Shown: piece by piece, positions 9,258 through 18,703 of the stretch
Numbering within the stretch: the stretch's first letter is position 1
How the letters are laid out: the number at the start of each line of letters is the position of its first letter
NCBI GenBank assembly: GCA_013519935.1
Contig: JACDUA010000032.1
Location: 1-47,247, forward strand
Source of the DNA: Ectothiorhodospiraceae bacterium WFHF3C12
Lineage (GTDB): Bacteria; Pseudomonadota; Gammaproteobacteria; Nitrococcales; Nitrococcaceae
DNA length: 47,247 nt
Direction: 5' to 3'
Translations under genes and position numbers: made by a program
The notes under the pieces: model-generated
What the model saw: only the letters and a program-made list of their open reading frames with translations
What the model was told of the DNA's origin: nothing
The model's database searches: none

Positions 9258-10559
9258 CTATTCGTGTGCTTCCCGGGTCTCCACGAGCCGATTGGGGCCG
9301 ATGGCCCCCACCTCCCGGCACCCGGCCAGGGCCATGGTCAGCTCGAAGTCGGCGCGCAGGTTGCGGATGACCGCCTGCACGCCGGCCTCGCCGTCCAACG
9401 CCAGGCCATAGCAGTAGGGTCGGCCGAGGAGGACGGCGTCGGCGCCGAGGGCGATGGCCTTGAAGATGTCGGCGCCAGTGCGCACGCCGCTGTCCATGAG
9501 CACGGGGATCTGGCCGCCGACGCGGCGAACGATGGACGGCAGGGCGTCCAGGGTTGCCAGCGCGCCGTCCACCTGACGGCCGCCGTGGTTGGAGACGATC
9601 AGCCCGTCCACGCCTTCGTCCACCGCCCGGGCTGCGTCCGCCGGGTCGGTGATGCCCTTGAGCAGGACCGGCAGTCTGGTCATCTCCCGCAGCCGGGGGA
9701 TGTCCTCCCAGGTCAGGGAAGGGCGCGAGTAGGTGTTGATGAAGGTCTGCACCGAGGCGCGGCCCCGTCCGGATTTCAGGTTGTCGAGCATGCGGCCGGG
9801 AAAACGCCGGGCCTGGGCCAGCAGCGTGGCGATACTGCGCGCGTTGACCGGCGGCGAGACCGGTGGCTCGGGCTGGTCCTCGGCCATCATGCGTCTGAAT
9901 ACCGGGTCGCTGGTGTACTGGGCGATGCCCCGGCCCTGGAGGAAGGGCAGGTAGCCGTAGTCCAGATCCCGGCAGCGCCAGCCCAGCAGCGTGGTATCCA
10001 GGGTGACGACGATGGCCTCGCAGCCGCAGGCCTCGGCGCGGCTGACGAAGCTCGCGGCCAGCTCGTCGGAGGTGCTCCAGTAAAGCTGGAACCACTTGGG
10101 GGCCTCGCCCATGGCGGCTGCGGTGCGCTCCATGGCCACCGAGGCCTGGTTCGAGAAAATGTAGCCCGTGGCTTCGGCGGCGCAGGCGCGGGCGACGGCC
10201 AGGTCGGCGTCCCGGTGCGCCATCTCCAGCACGCCGATGGGGGCCAGCATGAACGGGCTCGGCCAGGTGCGGCCAAGAATCTCGACCGTGGTGTCGCGCT
10301 CGGAGACGTCATGCATCATTCGCGGGCGGATGCGCCAGCGCTCGAACGCCGCGCGATTGGCCCGCATGGTGCTTTCGGAGCCCGCCCCGCCGGCGATGTA
10401 CGCGTAGGCCTCCGGGTTCATCCGGGATTCGGCGGCTGCCTCCAGGCGCTGCATGTCCGTCGGTACCCGGGGGCGCCGTCCGCCCACCCCCTGGATGTAG
10501 ATCTCCGTCTGGCGCAGGCGCGCGAAGCCGGCCTCCGGTGTGGATCGCTGGCTGCTCAT
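9258..10559 (-). CDS. FMN-dependent alpha-hydroxy-acid oxidizing protein (lactate 2-monooxygenase-like)
   Basis: A 433-residue TIM-barrel flavoprotein of the lactate/glycolate oxidase family, which oxidises L-2-hydroxy acids. Signatures: FMN-site PIGVLEM, LLKGI with the phosphate-binding Lys, the catalytic-His motif [30 protein letters not shown] and [11 protein letters not shown]. The last block plus [12 protein letters not shown] resembles mycobacterial lactate 2-monooxygenase more than LldD, so the product may be acetate, CO2 and water rather than pyruvate; this is inference. I chose ATG 10557-10559 because GGGAGGGG lies about nine bases upstream; 13 more codons are open before it. It follows no obvious lactate-use genes and is 92 bp from the subtilase start. 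Confidence 0.86.
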   Translation of the reverse strand: MSSQRSTPEAGFARLRQTEIYIQGVGGRRPRVPTDMQRLEAAAESRMNPEAYAYIAGGAGSESTMRANRAAFERWRIRPRMMHDVSERDTTVEILGRTWPSPFMLAPIGVLEMAHRDADLAVARACAAEATGYIFSNQASVAMERTAAAMGEAPKWFQLYWSTSDELAASFVSRAEACGCEAIVVTLDTTLLGWRCRDLDYGYLPFLQGRGIAQYTSDPVFRRMMAEDQPEPPVSPPVNARSIATLLAQARRFPGRMLDNLKSGRGRASVQTFINTYSRPSLTWEDIPRLREMTRLPVLLKGITDPADAARAVDEGVDGLIVSNHGGRQVDGALATLDALPSIVRRVGGQIPVLMDSGVRTGADIFKAIALGADAVLLGRPYCYGLALDGEAGVQAVIRNLRADFELTMALAGCREVGAIGPNRLVETREAHE

Positions 10560-11156
10560 GGCCAAGGCCCCTCCCGTTTGTTCGTATTGGCCGTTCACCC
10601 GGTCCTTTTAAGCGCAGGGGCGGCGGCAATGCAAACCAGTGCATGTGCGGGTGGTGGGTGGCACGGGCGTTGTTGTCCGCGTACAGGGCTCGTGGCGGCG
10701 GCCCACCGTCGCGACTGAGTCGTCGGGACTCATCCCGCAGGATCAGCAATGTTTCCTGTTTGCCGCCAACGGAGACATCCGCGGCCGAAACGATGATCCA
10801 TACAAAACTTCGGACGCCTCCCGGTGGTTTGGGGCGCTGTGGAACTTGCTACTCAGAGACGGTGTCTCTTATGCGCGAACAGCTTGTTTCGAACTTCTCC
10901 ACCGGGCAGTTCAGGCGGCCGCGGCATGCTGCAGGGCGCGCGCTGGCAGGATTTCCGGGAAAGCCCGTGAGAAGCGCTTCTCGGCGGTGCGGACTGGTTC
11001 TCAAATCGCCTATTGCGGATCCCCGTGTTGCGGTGCCACAATTCGCCTGGCCCTGGGGTTGTTGGCCCGGGCTTTATTTATTCTGACGTGCAGGTAAGGC
11101 CGCTCAACCCGATTCCTGCGGTTATTGAACACTCTCTTGGCTGGGGGTGATTGGAA
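10560..11156. other. 597-bp region without a convincing gene
   Basis: Open frames exist here on both strands but none has a ribosome site, a family signature or plausible composition. The base composition looks less GC-rich than flanking genes. A perfect 14-bp palindrome, GAGAAGCGCTTCTC, sits at 10969-10982 and could be a protein-binding site. No tRNA, riboswitch or transposon end was recognised. Confidence 0.45.
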
Positions 11157-11510
11157 GTGGAAGCGCAGTTCATTCGTATCGCAGGAGAGCTCGGCTGGGA
11201 TCTGGACACGCAGATCGCCAAGCTCGAGGAATTCGTTGCCGCGGCAGGCCGTGACGCCGAGTGGCAGGAAGAGTTGCGGGGTCGCAGGCTCCACGGCGCG
11301 GCATTGCGTGACGCGCTGCTGCAGTTCGTCGCGCGGTCGGGGTATTCCGGTGCCTTCACGCGATTCATGCTGGCCCAGATTCCGCCTGCGCCGCGGGCGG
11401 TGAAGGAGAGTCCGGCGGCCGCGCCGGTCGCGGCACCGCCCGCGGTCGCGCGGCGCAACGGGCTTTTCGGCTGGCTGCGGCGTCGGGGCAACTCGCCAGC
11501 GCCGCGCTGA
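11157..11510 (+). CDS. Hypothetical protein, 117 residues
   Basis: Not recognised. The first 75 residues are mostly charged and predicted helical (GELGWDLDTQIAKLEEFV.., LRDALLQFVARSG), followed by an Ala/Pro-rich linker and a basic tail (LFGWLRRRG). I place the start at GTG 11157, seven bases after GGGGGTGA; a TTG two codons upstream is the alternative. A strong intrinsic terminator follows at 11560, which supports a real transcription unit. No signal peptide or membrane segment is evident. Confidence 0.6.
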   Translation: MEAQFIRIAGELGWDLDTQIAKLEEFVAAAGRDAEWQEELRGRRLHGAALRDALLQFVARSGYSGAFTRFMLAQIPPAPRAVKESPAAAPVAAPPAVARRNGLFGWLRRRGNSPAPR

Positions 11511-11559
11511 TTCGCTCTCCACCGGGGCACGCCATCGGCGTTCCCCGTCAGACCGGTCA

Positions 11560-11591
11560 GGCCGGGCGGTTCGCCGTCCGGCCTTTTTCTT
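11560..11591 (+). terminator. Rho-independent terminator with UUCG tetraloop
   Basis: Ten-bp GC stem (11560-11569 with 11574-11583, one G-T pair), TTCG loop, then TTTTTCTT. A textbook intrinsic terminator for the small plus-strand gene ending at 11510. Confidence 0.9.
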
Positions 11592-11626
11592 GGGTATCTG
11601 GCGACGGGCGCGTGGCCACGGAGAAA

Positions 11627-11712
11627 TGGTGCGCGGGGTGGGACTCGAACCCACACGGGGATTGCCCACTGGAACCTAAATCCAGCGCGTCTACCAGTTC
11701 CGCCACCCGCGC
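11627..11712 (-). tRNA. tRNA-Leu (anticodon UAG)
   Basis: 86 nt including an encoded CCA. The 7-bp acceptor stem GCGCGGG/CCCGCGC, the D-arm, anticodon stem CTGGA/TCCAG with loop TTTAGGT (anticodon TAG), a long class II variable arm and GGTTCGAGTCC T-arm are all readable. It decodes CUA (and CUG by wobble). It lies 24 bp downstream of the next tRNA and is probably cotranscribed with it. Confidence 0.95.
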
Positions 11713-11736
11713 GGGGCAAGATCGGGGTTTGATGAT

Positions 11737-11823
11737 TGGTGCGCGGGGTGGGACTTGAACCCACACGACCTTTCGGCCACTGCCCCCTCAAGACAGCGCG
11801 TCTACCAGTTCCGCCACCCGCGC
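11737..11823 (-). tRNA. tRNA-Leu (anticodon GAG)
   Basis: 87 nt with encoded CCA. Acceptor stem identical to the neighbouring tRNA-Leu; anticodon stem CTGTC/GGCAG with loop TTGAGGG gives anticodon GAG (decodes CUC/CUU). Class II variable arm and GGTTCAAGTCC T-arm present. It is the upstream member of the pair. Confidence 0.95.
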
Positions 11824-12001
11824 ATAGGTGGTCTGCATTCACCGACCCGGCCGGGCGCCGCGTCGAGGCGTGACACCATAGCGCCACAAACGGCGGACGG
11901 CAAGCGTTTCGGACCCGTTCGCCGGACATGGCCGGCACGCTACCGCTCGTCGGCTTCAACCTTCATAATGCGCGGCAAACCGCAGTCGACCGGGTATTTC
12001 A

Positions 12002-13117
12002 GTGAGTGCCAGGCAAGCGAAGCCGATTGTCGCCAACCGGCTGTTTTTCCCCGCAGCGGCCCTTCATGCCGCGTTCGTACTGCCGTTGTCCGTACAGGCC
12101 ATGGTGGCCGGGGCACCCGTGCTGCCGGGGCTTCAGTCCGCGACCGGTCATGCCCACGAGATGCTGTTCGGCTTCGCCGCGGCCGTGGTCGCCGGCTTTC
12201 TCATCACGCAGACCTCTCCGGCTCGGCTGTATGCGTTGTTCGGGGCCTGGCTGCTGGCGCGGCTGGGGTTCATATTCGAGCCCGCCGGGACGGTCTCCAC
12301 TGTCGCGAACCTGGCTTTCGCCGGCGGACTGGTGGCCGAGACGGCGCCGCGTTTCATCCGGGCGGCCAAGAAGCTGCGCAATCAGGTTTTCGGGCCGCTG
12401 CTGATCGGCATCGGGGCGCTGATCGTGGCATTCTCGGCGCTGTCGCTCGCCGGTTACGGCCACTGGCGCGGTGCCGTGGTGGCGGCGGGCGTCGCCCTGT
12501 TCGCAGCCCTGCTGGGGTTCATGGGCGGGCGTTTCCTGGCGCCGGCCGCGGCCAACCAGCTGCAGCACCGGGGCGTGGCGCTGGACGCGCGGCTGCAGCC
12601 GCGGCTGGAAGGCGGCATGCTGGTGGCGTTGGCGCTGTCCGCCGCGGCGGCGTTTCTGGCATCCCCGCAGCTCGCCGGCGGACTGTTGTTCCTGGCGGGC
12701 CTGTTGCTGGTCGTCCGGCTGTTGCGCTGGCGACCGTGGTTGTGGATGGCCGAGCCCGCCCTGCTGGGGCTCGTCCTGGGCTACGCTTGGCTCGGCGTCG
12801 GTCTGTTGCTCCACGGCGGCCTCACGGCCCTGGCGCCGGGCAGCGTCGCGGCCGTGCATGCCGTCACTATCGGCGCCCTGGGCACGCTGACACTGACCGT
12901 GATGGCCCGGACCCGCATTCAGCGGGCACGGCGCGACACCGCGGAGCTGCGCCAGCTCCACCCGGCCCTGGCGCTGCTCTCGCTGGCGGCGGTGGTCAGG
13001 CTGGCGGCCGGGCTGCCGCAGCTGCCCGTCCAGCCGCTGCTGCTGGCGGCGAGCCTTGCCTGGAGCCTGGCGTTCCTGCTGCTGTTCCGGCTGCTGCTGA
13101 TGGTGCCCGCGCGATGA
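12002..13117 (+). CDS. nnrS: NnrS family haem-copper membrane protein
   Basis: A 371-residue polytopic inner-membrane protein with about 12 hydrophobic segments. NnrS proteins bind haem and copper and protect against nitrosative stress. The family block around His50-Ala-His52-Glu (GHAHEMLFGFAAAVVAGF) is clear, as are conserved WLLARLG and GALGTLTLTVMARTR segments. The start is GTG 12002 with no clear ribosome site; the hydrophobic region begins directly after it. The stop overlaps the next gene's start in an ATGA arrangement, so the HDOD gene is translationally coupled. The tRNA pair lies divergently upstream. Confidence 0.85.
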   Translation: MSARQAKPIVANRLFFPAAALHAAFVLPLSVQAMVAGAPVLPGLQSATGHAHEMLFGFAAAVVAGFLITQTSPARLYALFGAWLLARLGFIFEPAGTVSTVANLAFAGGLVAETAPRFIRAAKKLRNQVFGPLLIGIGALIVAFSALSLAGYGHWRGAVVAAGVALFAALLGFMGGRFLAPAAANQLQHRGVALDARLQPRLEGGMLVALALSAAAAFLASPQLAGGLLFLAGLLLVVRLLRWRPWLWMAEPALLGLVLGYAWLGVGLLLHGGLTALAPGSVAAVHAVTIGALGTLTLTVMARTRIQRARRDTAELRQLHPALALLSLAAVVRLAAGLPQLPVQPLLLAASLAWSLAFLLLFRLLLMVPAR

Positions 13118-13992
13118 GCATACGCACCGAAGACGTACATGCGCCGCTGACGCCGGCCGAGACGGCCTGGCTGGCGGAGGCGGTGGCCTATAGCGGCTCC
13201 GGTCAGCCGGACCTGCCCGGTCTCCCGGATCTGGTCACGCGGATGCGCAGGACCATGGGTGAACCGGACTGCACGCCGGCCAAATTGGCTGCGCTCGTGG
13301 GCTCGGATGCGGCCATCGGTGCCCGGGTGGTCAAGGTGGCCAACAGCGCCATGGCACGGGGCGCCGCACCGATTCACTCCCTCGACCGGGCCATCGCCCG
13401 GCTGGGCTTCGATCTGGTGCGCAACCTGGTGACGGGGATCTGCGTGACGCGGTTGTTCACGGTGCCCAGCGGCGCCTCGGCGGCGTTTCTGCGGCGCCAC
13501 TACCGCGCGACGCGCATGGTTGCCGCGGAGGCCTACGCGCTCGGCCGTCACTCCCGGCGGGCGGAACCCCAGGAGGCCCTGCTGGCGGGCCTGGTGCACG
13601 ATATCGGGGTGTTGCCGCTGCTGGCCTATGCGCGGAAAAGCGCGCCACCCGACGACAAGGATGCCGCGTTGAACCGGCTGCTGTATAAGGGGCACACGCG
13701 GGCCGGCGCGGCATTGCTGGAACAATGGCAGTTCGACGAACGGTTCGTTACCGTGGCGGCGGAACACGAGGACATCCTCGCCGTGGCGCGGGACCGTCAT
13801 CCGCTTCGTGATCTGCTCATCGTCGCGAACGTAGAGGTCAACTCGGGGCCGGGCACCTGGATCGGTCAGGTGGACCGCAATCGTGTGCCCGCCTACCGCC
13901 GGTTGAGCATCGATCCGGGCGGCGGGTTTCGGGGCGGGTCCGACTGGGCGGCGGATATCGAGGCGGCGCAGCTTCGCATGCTCGGTCAATGA
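13114..13992 (+). CDS. HDOD-domain signalling protein
   Basis: A 292-residue cytoplasmic protein made almost entirely of an HDOD domain (about 40-240), a non-enzymatic relative of HD phosphohydrolases used in signalling. Visible: LPDLVTRMRR near the start, IGARVVKVANSAM, IHSLDRAIARLGFDLVRNLV, LLAGLVHDIGVL and GHTRAGAALLEQWQF. The ATG overlaps the nnrS stop by four bases (ATGA), implying coupled translation; a link to nitrosative stress sensing is only inferred from that. The same frame is open far upstream through nnrS, but that extension has no coding character. Confidence 0.82.
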   Translation: MSIRTEDVHAPLTPAETAWLAEAVAYSGSGQPDLPGLPDLVTRMRRTMGEPDCTPAKLAALVGSDAAIGARVVKVANSAMARGAAPIHSLDRAIARLGFDLVRNLVTGICVTRLFTVPSGASAAFLRRHYRATRMVAAEAYALGRHSRRAEPQEALLAGLVHDIGVLPLLAYARKSAPPDDKDAALNRLLYKGHTRAGAALLEQWQFDERFVTVAAEHEDILAVARDRHPLRDLLIVANVEVNSGPGTWIGQVDRNRVPAYRRLSIDPGGGFRGGSDWAADIEAAQLRMLGQ

Positions 13993-14120
13993 GGCCGCGT
14001 CGGCCATTCGGGGGAACCGTTAGCCGCGGCACATCGTCAGTTGTGGGAGACGGCGATGGACCCCACCGTCAGTCGAGGGGCAGGGGCGAGTCGAAATCGC
14101 AGTTCAAGGAGGCAATGCCA

Positions 14121-14795
14121 ATGCAAGTTCCAACCCGCGTGACGGCTTTCGCCGCCGCCCTGGCACTGGCGCTCAGCGCCTGCACGACCACCGACCCCTA
14201 CACGGGCGAGGAGAAGACCAGCAGCGCCACCAAGGGCGCCGCGATCGGCGCCATCGCCGGTGCCGTGGTGGGCATCGCCACCGGCAACAGTGCCAAGGAG
14301 CGGCGCAACCGGGCGCTGATCGGCGCGGGCGTGGGCGCCCTGTCCGGGGCCGCCATCGGCAACTACATGGACCGCCAGGAAGCCGAGTTGCGCCGGGAGC
14401 TGGAAGGCACGGGCGTCAGCGTGGTGCGCCACGGTGACAACATCACCCTGAATATGCCGGGCAACGTCACCTTCGACACCGACAGCGCGGCGCTGAACTC
14501 GCAGTTCTTCCGGGTGCTCAACGGCGTGGCCCGGGTACTCGACGAATACGAGAAGACCATCATCGAGGTGGCCGGCCATACCGACAGCACCGGTTCCGAC
14601 GCCTACAACCAGCGGCTTTCCGAGCGCCGCGCCCAGAGCGTGGCCCAGTACCTGCAAGGCCAGGGCATACGCTCCATGCGCATCGTCACCGAGGGCTACG
14701 GCGAGCAGTATCCCGTCGCCACCAACGAGACGGACGCCGGGCGCCAGCAGAACCGCCGGGTGGAGCTGACCCTGGCGCCCGTGACGGAGAACTGA
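14121..14795 (+). CDS. OmpA-like peptidoglycan-binding outer-membrane lipoprotein
   Basis: A 224-residue lipoprotein: signal peptide with lipobox LALSAC, a glycine-zipper segment (about 35-80, KGAAIGAIAGAVVGIATG and GAGVGALSGAAIG) and a C-terminal OmpA domain (about 105-220, with FDTDSAAL, EVAGHTDSTGSDAYN, LSERRAQSV and NRRVEL). It resembles YiaD-type proteins that anchor the outer membrane to peptidoglycan. ATG 14121 is preferred over the ATG two codons earlier because AAGGAGG ends eight bases before it. It converges on the hydantoinase gene. Confidence 0.9.
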   Translation: MQVPTRVTAFAAALALALSACTTTDPYTGEEKTSSATKGAAIGAIAGAVVGIATGNSAKERRNRALIGAGVGALSGAAIGNYMDRQEAELRRELEGTGVSVVRHGDNITLNMPGNVTFDTDSAALNSQFFRVLNGVARVLDEYEKTIIEVAGHTDSTGSDAYNQRLSERRAQSVAQYLQGQGIRSMRIVTEGYGEQYPVATNETDAGRQQNRRVELTLAPVTEN

Positions 14796-14809
14796 TCACC
14801 GTTCATTGA

Positions 14810-14831
14810 CCCCGCCCATGCCCGGGCGGGG
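14810..14831. terminator. Hairpin between convergent genes
   Basis: Perfect 8-bp stem CCCCGCCC/GGGCGGGG (14810-14817, 14824-14831) with a 6-base loop, 15 bases after the OmpA-like stop. No T-run. It could serve both convergent genes. Confidence 0.5.
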
Positions 14832-14872
14832 CGTTACGTCAGGCGGGAGCGCCGTCCCCGGGGGCGAGCTCG

Positions 14873-17800
14873 TCAACGCCCGCTGCCGCTGTCGTAACCG
14901 CCCCCGCCCGGCGTCTCGATGACGAAGACATCGTCCCGGCCGACCTCCGTGCGGTCGGTGCCGGAGAGGGTGTCCACCGTGCCGTCGCGACGCTCCACCC
15001 ATTGCCGGCCCGGCGCGCCGGCCTCGCCGCCCTCGAGCCCCGGCGGCCCGCTGCGTCGGTGGTTGGAGAGGATGGCCGCGGTCATCGGTTCCAGGAAACG
15101 GATGCGCCTCACGGCGCCGTCGCCGCCCTTCCAGTGGCCGCCGCCGCCGGAGCCGCGGCGGACTCCGAAGCCGTCGAGGCGGACCGGGAAGCGCCACTCC
15201 AGGACCTCCGGGTCGGTAAGCCGGCTGTTGGTCATGTGGGTGTGCACGGCGCTGGCGCCGTCGAATCCGGGGCCGGCGCCGGCCCCGCCGCAGAGCGTCT
15301 CGTAGTGCTGGTGGCGCTCGTTGCCGAAGGTGAAGTTGTTCATGGTGCCCTGGGAGGCGGCCATGGCGTCCAGGGCCGCATACAGCACGTTGGCCACCAC
15401 CTGGCTGGTCTCCACGTTGCCCGCCACCACGGCGGCCGGGTAAGTGGGGCTGAGCAGGGAACCCTCCGGCACGATCAGCTCCACGGGGTCCAGGCACCCG
15501 TCGTTCAGGGGGATGTCCTCGTCGACCAGCGTGCGCAGCACGTACAGCACGCAGGCCCGGGTCACGGCGCGCGGCGCGTTGAAGTTGTCCGGCGAGGCAT
15601 CGCTGGTGCCCGTGAAGTCGATACGCGCCCGGCGTGCGTCCCGGTCGACCGCGATGGCCACCTGGATGCGCCGGCCGTTGTCCATCTCCTGGCTGAATTG
15701 TCCGTCCTGCAGCCGGCCGAGGACCCGGCGGACCTGCTCGGCGGCGTTCGCCTGGACGTGGCCCATGTAGGCGTGAACGACGTCCAGGCCGAAGTGCTCG
15801 ATCATGCGGCGCAGCTCGCGGGCGCCCTTCTCGTTGGCCGCGATCTGGGCGCGCAGATCGTTGAAGTTCTGTTCGATGTTGCGTACCGGCAGCGTGCCGC
15901 CGGTGAGCAGGCCGCGCACCGCGGCTTCCTGGAACTCCCCCTGGTGAACCAGGCGGAAGTTGTCGATGAGCACGCCCTCCTGCTCGATTCGCGTGCTGTC
16001 CGGCGGCATGGAACCCGGGGAGGTGCCGCCGACGTCGGCGTGGTGGGCGCGGCTGGCGATGAAGAACAGCACGTCCGTGCCGTCGTCGTCGAACACCGGG
16101 GTGATCACGGTGATATCCGGCAGATGGGTGCCGCCGTTGTAGGGGTCGTTGAGCATGAACACGTCGCCGGGGCGCATGTCCTTCCGGCGGCGATGGAGGA
16201 TGGCGCGCACGCTCTCGCCCATTGAACCGAGATGGACCGGCACGTGGGGCGCGTTGGCCACCAGGTTGCCCGCCGGGTCGAACACGGCACAGGAGAAGTC
16301 CAGCCGTTCCTTGATGTTGGCGGAGTAGGAGGTCTTGCGTAGCGTCACGCCCATCTGCTCGGCGACGGACATGAACAGGTTGTTGAAGACCTCCAGCATG
16401 ACCGGATCCACCTCGGTGCCCACGCCGACGCGCCCCGGGAGCGCCACGACCCGTTCCATCAGGAGGTGGTCGTGGGCGGTGACCGACGCGCGCCAGCCCG
16501 GCTCGACCACGATGGTGGACACCGGGTCCCGGATGATGGCAGGGCCGTCCACCTCGTGTCCCGGTGCCAGGGCGGGACGGTCGTAGACGGGGGCATCGAG
16601 GTGCGCCCCGGCCATGTAGGCGCGCACGCGGTCCAGGGGCGCGGGGAGCGGGTCGTCGGTGAACGCCTGTGCCGGTTCCTCGGCCACGGCGCCGCTGTCC
16701 CCGGTGAGCTCCACGGCGGCCGCGGCGACCAGCAGATCCTTGGCCGGCATGAGGAAGCCGAACTGGCGCCGGTGCTCCGTCTCGAAGGCCTGCTGGACGC
16801 GTTCCGGATCGTCGAAGTCCACGCTGAGGCTGGTGTCCGTCCCCGCGTACTTGACGGCGAGGCTGCGGCGAATGCGCACCTGTTCCGCGGGGCAGCCCTG
16901 AGCGGCCAGTTCCTCCAGTCCCTCGTCCACCAGGGTGTCCAGCTCGGGCCCCAGGTCCGCCACCAGGCTCTCGGAAAGCGGGGCGTCCACCGGCATCTCG
17001 CGCATGGTGATGAGATCCGCCAGGCCCATGCCGTAGGCGGAGAGCACGCCGGCGAAGGGATGGATGAAGACCCGCTTCATCCCCAGGGCGTCGGCCACCA
17101 GGCAGGCGTGCTGGCCGCCCGCGCCGCCGAAGCAGTTGAGCACATAGGCGGTGACGTCGTGGCCCCGCTGGACGGAGATCTCCTTGATGGCGTTGGCCAT
17201 GTTCTCGACGGCGATGCGTAGGTAGCCCTCGGCCACCGCCTCCGGCGTGCGGTCATCGCCGGTGGCCTCCAGGATCTCCCGGCGCAGGGTCTCGAAACGC
17301 TCGCGGACCACGTCCGCGTCCAGCGGCTGATCCGCCCCGGGGCCGAAGATGCTCGGGAAGAAGGCCGGCTGCAGCTTGCCGAGCATGACGTTGCAGTCGG
17401 TGACCGTCAGGGGTCCGCCGCGGCGGTAGCAGGCCGGGCCGGGATCCGCGCCGGCGGAGTCCGGGCCAACCCGGTACCGGCTGCCGTCGAAATGCAGGAT
17501 CGAGCCGCCGCCGGCGGCCACCGTGTGAATCTGCATCATGGGCACGCGCATGCGCACCCCGGAGATGACGGTCTCCATGGTGCGCTCGTAGTCGCCGGCG
17601 TAGTGGGAGACGTCCGTGGAGGTGCCGCCCATGTCGAAGCCGATGACGTCCTCGAAACCGGCCATGGCGGCGGTGCGGGCGCAGCCCACGATGCCGCCGG
17701 CGGGGCCCGAGAGTATGGCGTCCTTGCCGGCGAAGAAGCGGGCATCGGCGAGCCCGCCGTCGGATTTCATGAAATACAGCGGCGTGTTACCGACAGCCTC

Positions 17801-18511
17801 CGAGACCCGGTTGGCGTAGCGGTGCAGGACCGGCGAGAGATAGGCGTCCACCACCGTCGTGTCGCCGCGGCCGATGAAGCCCATCAGCGGACTGGTCTCA
17901 TGGGAGAGGCTGACCTGGGTGAAGCCCGCCGACCGGGCGATCTCGCCCAGCCGCCGCTCGTGCGCGGGATAGCGATAGCCGTGCAGCAGGGCCACGGCGC
18001 AGGCCCTGAACCCCGCCGCGAAAGCCTCTTTCAGGGCCTCGCGGGCCGAGTCCTCGTCCAGGGGCATGATGATTTCGCCGTCGGCGCCATGGCGCTCACC
18101 GATCTCGATGACACGGCCGTAGAGCAGCTCCGGCAGCTGGATGTGCCGGGCGAAGATCTCCGGCCGGGCCTGGTGGCCGATGCGCAGGGCGTCGCGGAAT
18201 CCACGCGTGACCAGCAGCACCGTGGGCTCGCCCTTTCGCTCCAGCAGCGCGTTGGTGGCCACCGTCGTGCCCATTTTGACGTGTTCGATGCGCGCGGCCG
18301 GGATGGGATCATTCGGGTCGATGCCGAGCAGGTCGCGAATACCCTGAAGCCCCGCGTCGGCATACTGCTCCGGGTTCTCCGAGAGCAGCTTGTGGGTCAG
18401 CATGCGCCCGTCGGGCCGCTGGCCGACGATATCGGTGAACGTGCCGCCGCGATCGATCCAGAAGCGCCATTGGCCGGCGCCGGTGAGTTCTTCCCGCATA
18501 TTTGACGCCAT
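14873..18511 (-). CDS. 5-oxoprolinase (ATP-hydrolysing) / hydantoinase A-B fusion
   Basis: A 1,212-residue cytoplasmic ATP-dependent amidohydrolase with HyuA and HyuB parts in one chain, as in eukaryotic OPLAH. HyuA half (about 15-700): [37 protein letters not shown] (about 291-302) and [10 protein letters not shown]. HyuB half (from about 702): [53 protein letters not shown] and a Gly-rich end. Such enzymes cleave 5-oxoproline to glutamate (glutathione recycling) or hydrolyse hydantoins; the fused format favours oxoprolinase. ATG 18511 has only a weak ribosome site; Met5 is an alternative. Divergent from the HD-GYP gene. Substrate not provable from sequence. Confidence 0.88.
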   Translation of the reverse strand: MASNMREELTGAGQWRFWIDRGGTFTDIVGQRPDGRMLTHKLLSENPEQYADAGLQGIRDLLGIDPNDPIPAARIEHVKMGTTVATNALLERKGEPTVLLVTRGFRDALRIGHQARPEIFARHIQLPELLYGRVIEIGERHGADGEIIMPLDEDSAREALKEAFAAGFRACAVALLHGYRYPAHERRLGEIARSAGFTQVSLSHETSPLMGFIGRGDTTVVDAYLSPVLHRYANRVSEAVGNTPLYFMKSDGGLADARFFAGKDAILSGPAGGIVGCARTAAMAGFEDVIGFDMGGTSTDVSHYAGDYERTMETVISGVRMRVPMMQIHTVAAGGGSILHFDGSRYRVGPDSAGADPGPACYRRGGPLTVTDCNVMLGKLQPAFFPSIFGPGADQPLDADVVRERFETLRREILEATGDDRTPEAVAEGYLRIAVENMANAIKEISVQRGHDVTAYVLNCFGGAGGQHACLVADALGMKRVFIHPFAGVLSAYGMGLADLITMREMPVDAPLSESLVADLGPELDTLVDEGLEELAAQGCPAEQVRIRRSLAVKYAGTDTSLSVDFDDPERVQQAFETEHRRQFGFLMPAKDLLVAAAAVELTGDSGAVAEEPAQAFTDDPLPAPLDRVRAYMAGAHLDAPVYDRPALAPGHEVDGPAIIRDPVSTIVVEPGWRASVTAHDHLLMERVVALPGRVGVGTEVDPVMLEVFNNLFMSVAEQMGVTLRKTSYSANIKERLDFSCAVFDPAGNLVANAPHVPVHLGSMGESVRAILHRRRKDMRPGDVFMLNDPYNGGTHLPDITVITPVFDDDGTDVLFFIASRAHHADVGGTSPGSMPPDSTRIEQEGVLIDNFRLVHQGEFQEAAVRGLLTGGTLPVRNIEQNFNDLRAQIAANEKGARELRRMIEHFGLDVVHAYMGHVQANAAEQVRRVLGRLQDGQFSQEMDNGRRIQVAIAVDRDARRARIDFTGTSDASPDNFNAPRAVTRACVLYVLRTLVDEDIPLNDGCLDPVELIVPEGSLLSPTYPAAVVAGNVETSQVVANVLYAALDAMAASQGTMNNFTFGNERHQHYETLCGGAGAGPGFDGASAVHTHMTNSRLTDPEVLEWRFPVRLDGFGVRRGSGGGGHWKGGDGAVRRIRFLEPMTAAILSNHRRSGPPGLEGGEAGAPGRQWVERRDGTVDTLSGTDRTEVGRDDVFVIETPGGGGYDSGSGR

Positions 18512-18703
18512 CCCCGGCGTGGGTCCGTGGCCCAGGGAAACGCAGACGAATTGCCCGGTGTTGCCCTGAATATTGGGGCGCCCGCGGGCCGTGACCAGAG
18601 GCAGTCGTCCGCGGCGCCCGATGGCGCAGCATAAGCCGCCGCCTCGCCGGGGGGAAACCGGGTTCGCGGCGGTCGCCCATCACTCGGAGCGAGGCGAAAA
18701 GGC

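Noticed and set aside
7705-9411. Long open frame antisense to the subtilase
   Set aside because: The subtilase has full domain structure and an intact catalytic triad; the antisense frame has no family features and is a GC-rich artefact.
10639-11097. 152-codon open frame in the gap before 11157
   Set aside because: No ribosome site, no recognisable family and irregular composition; kept as non-coding until transcription evidence exists.
11755-13113. A long open frame that would extend the HDOD protein upstream by about 450 residues
   Set aside because: It runs through tRNA-Leu and nnrS in another frame, is Arg/Gly-rich shadow sequence, and the HDOD ATG at 13114 has the typical ATGA overlap.
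15002-18505. Long open frames antisense to the 5-oxoprolinase
   Set aside because: His/Gly/Ala-rich, no ribosome sites or motifs; mirror frames of a confident gene.
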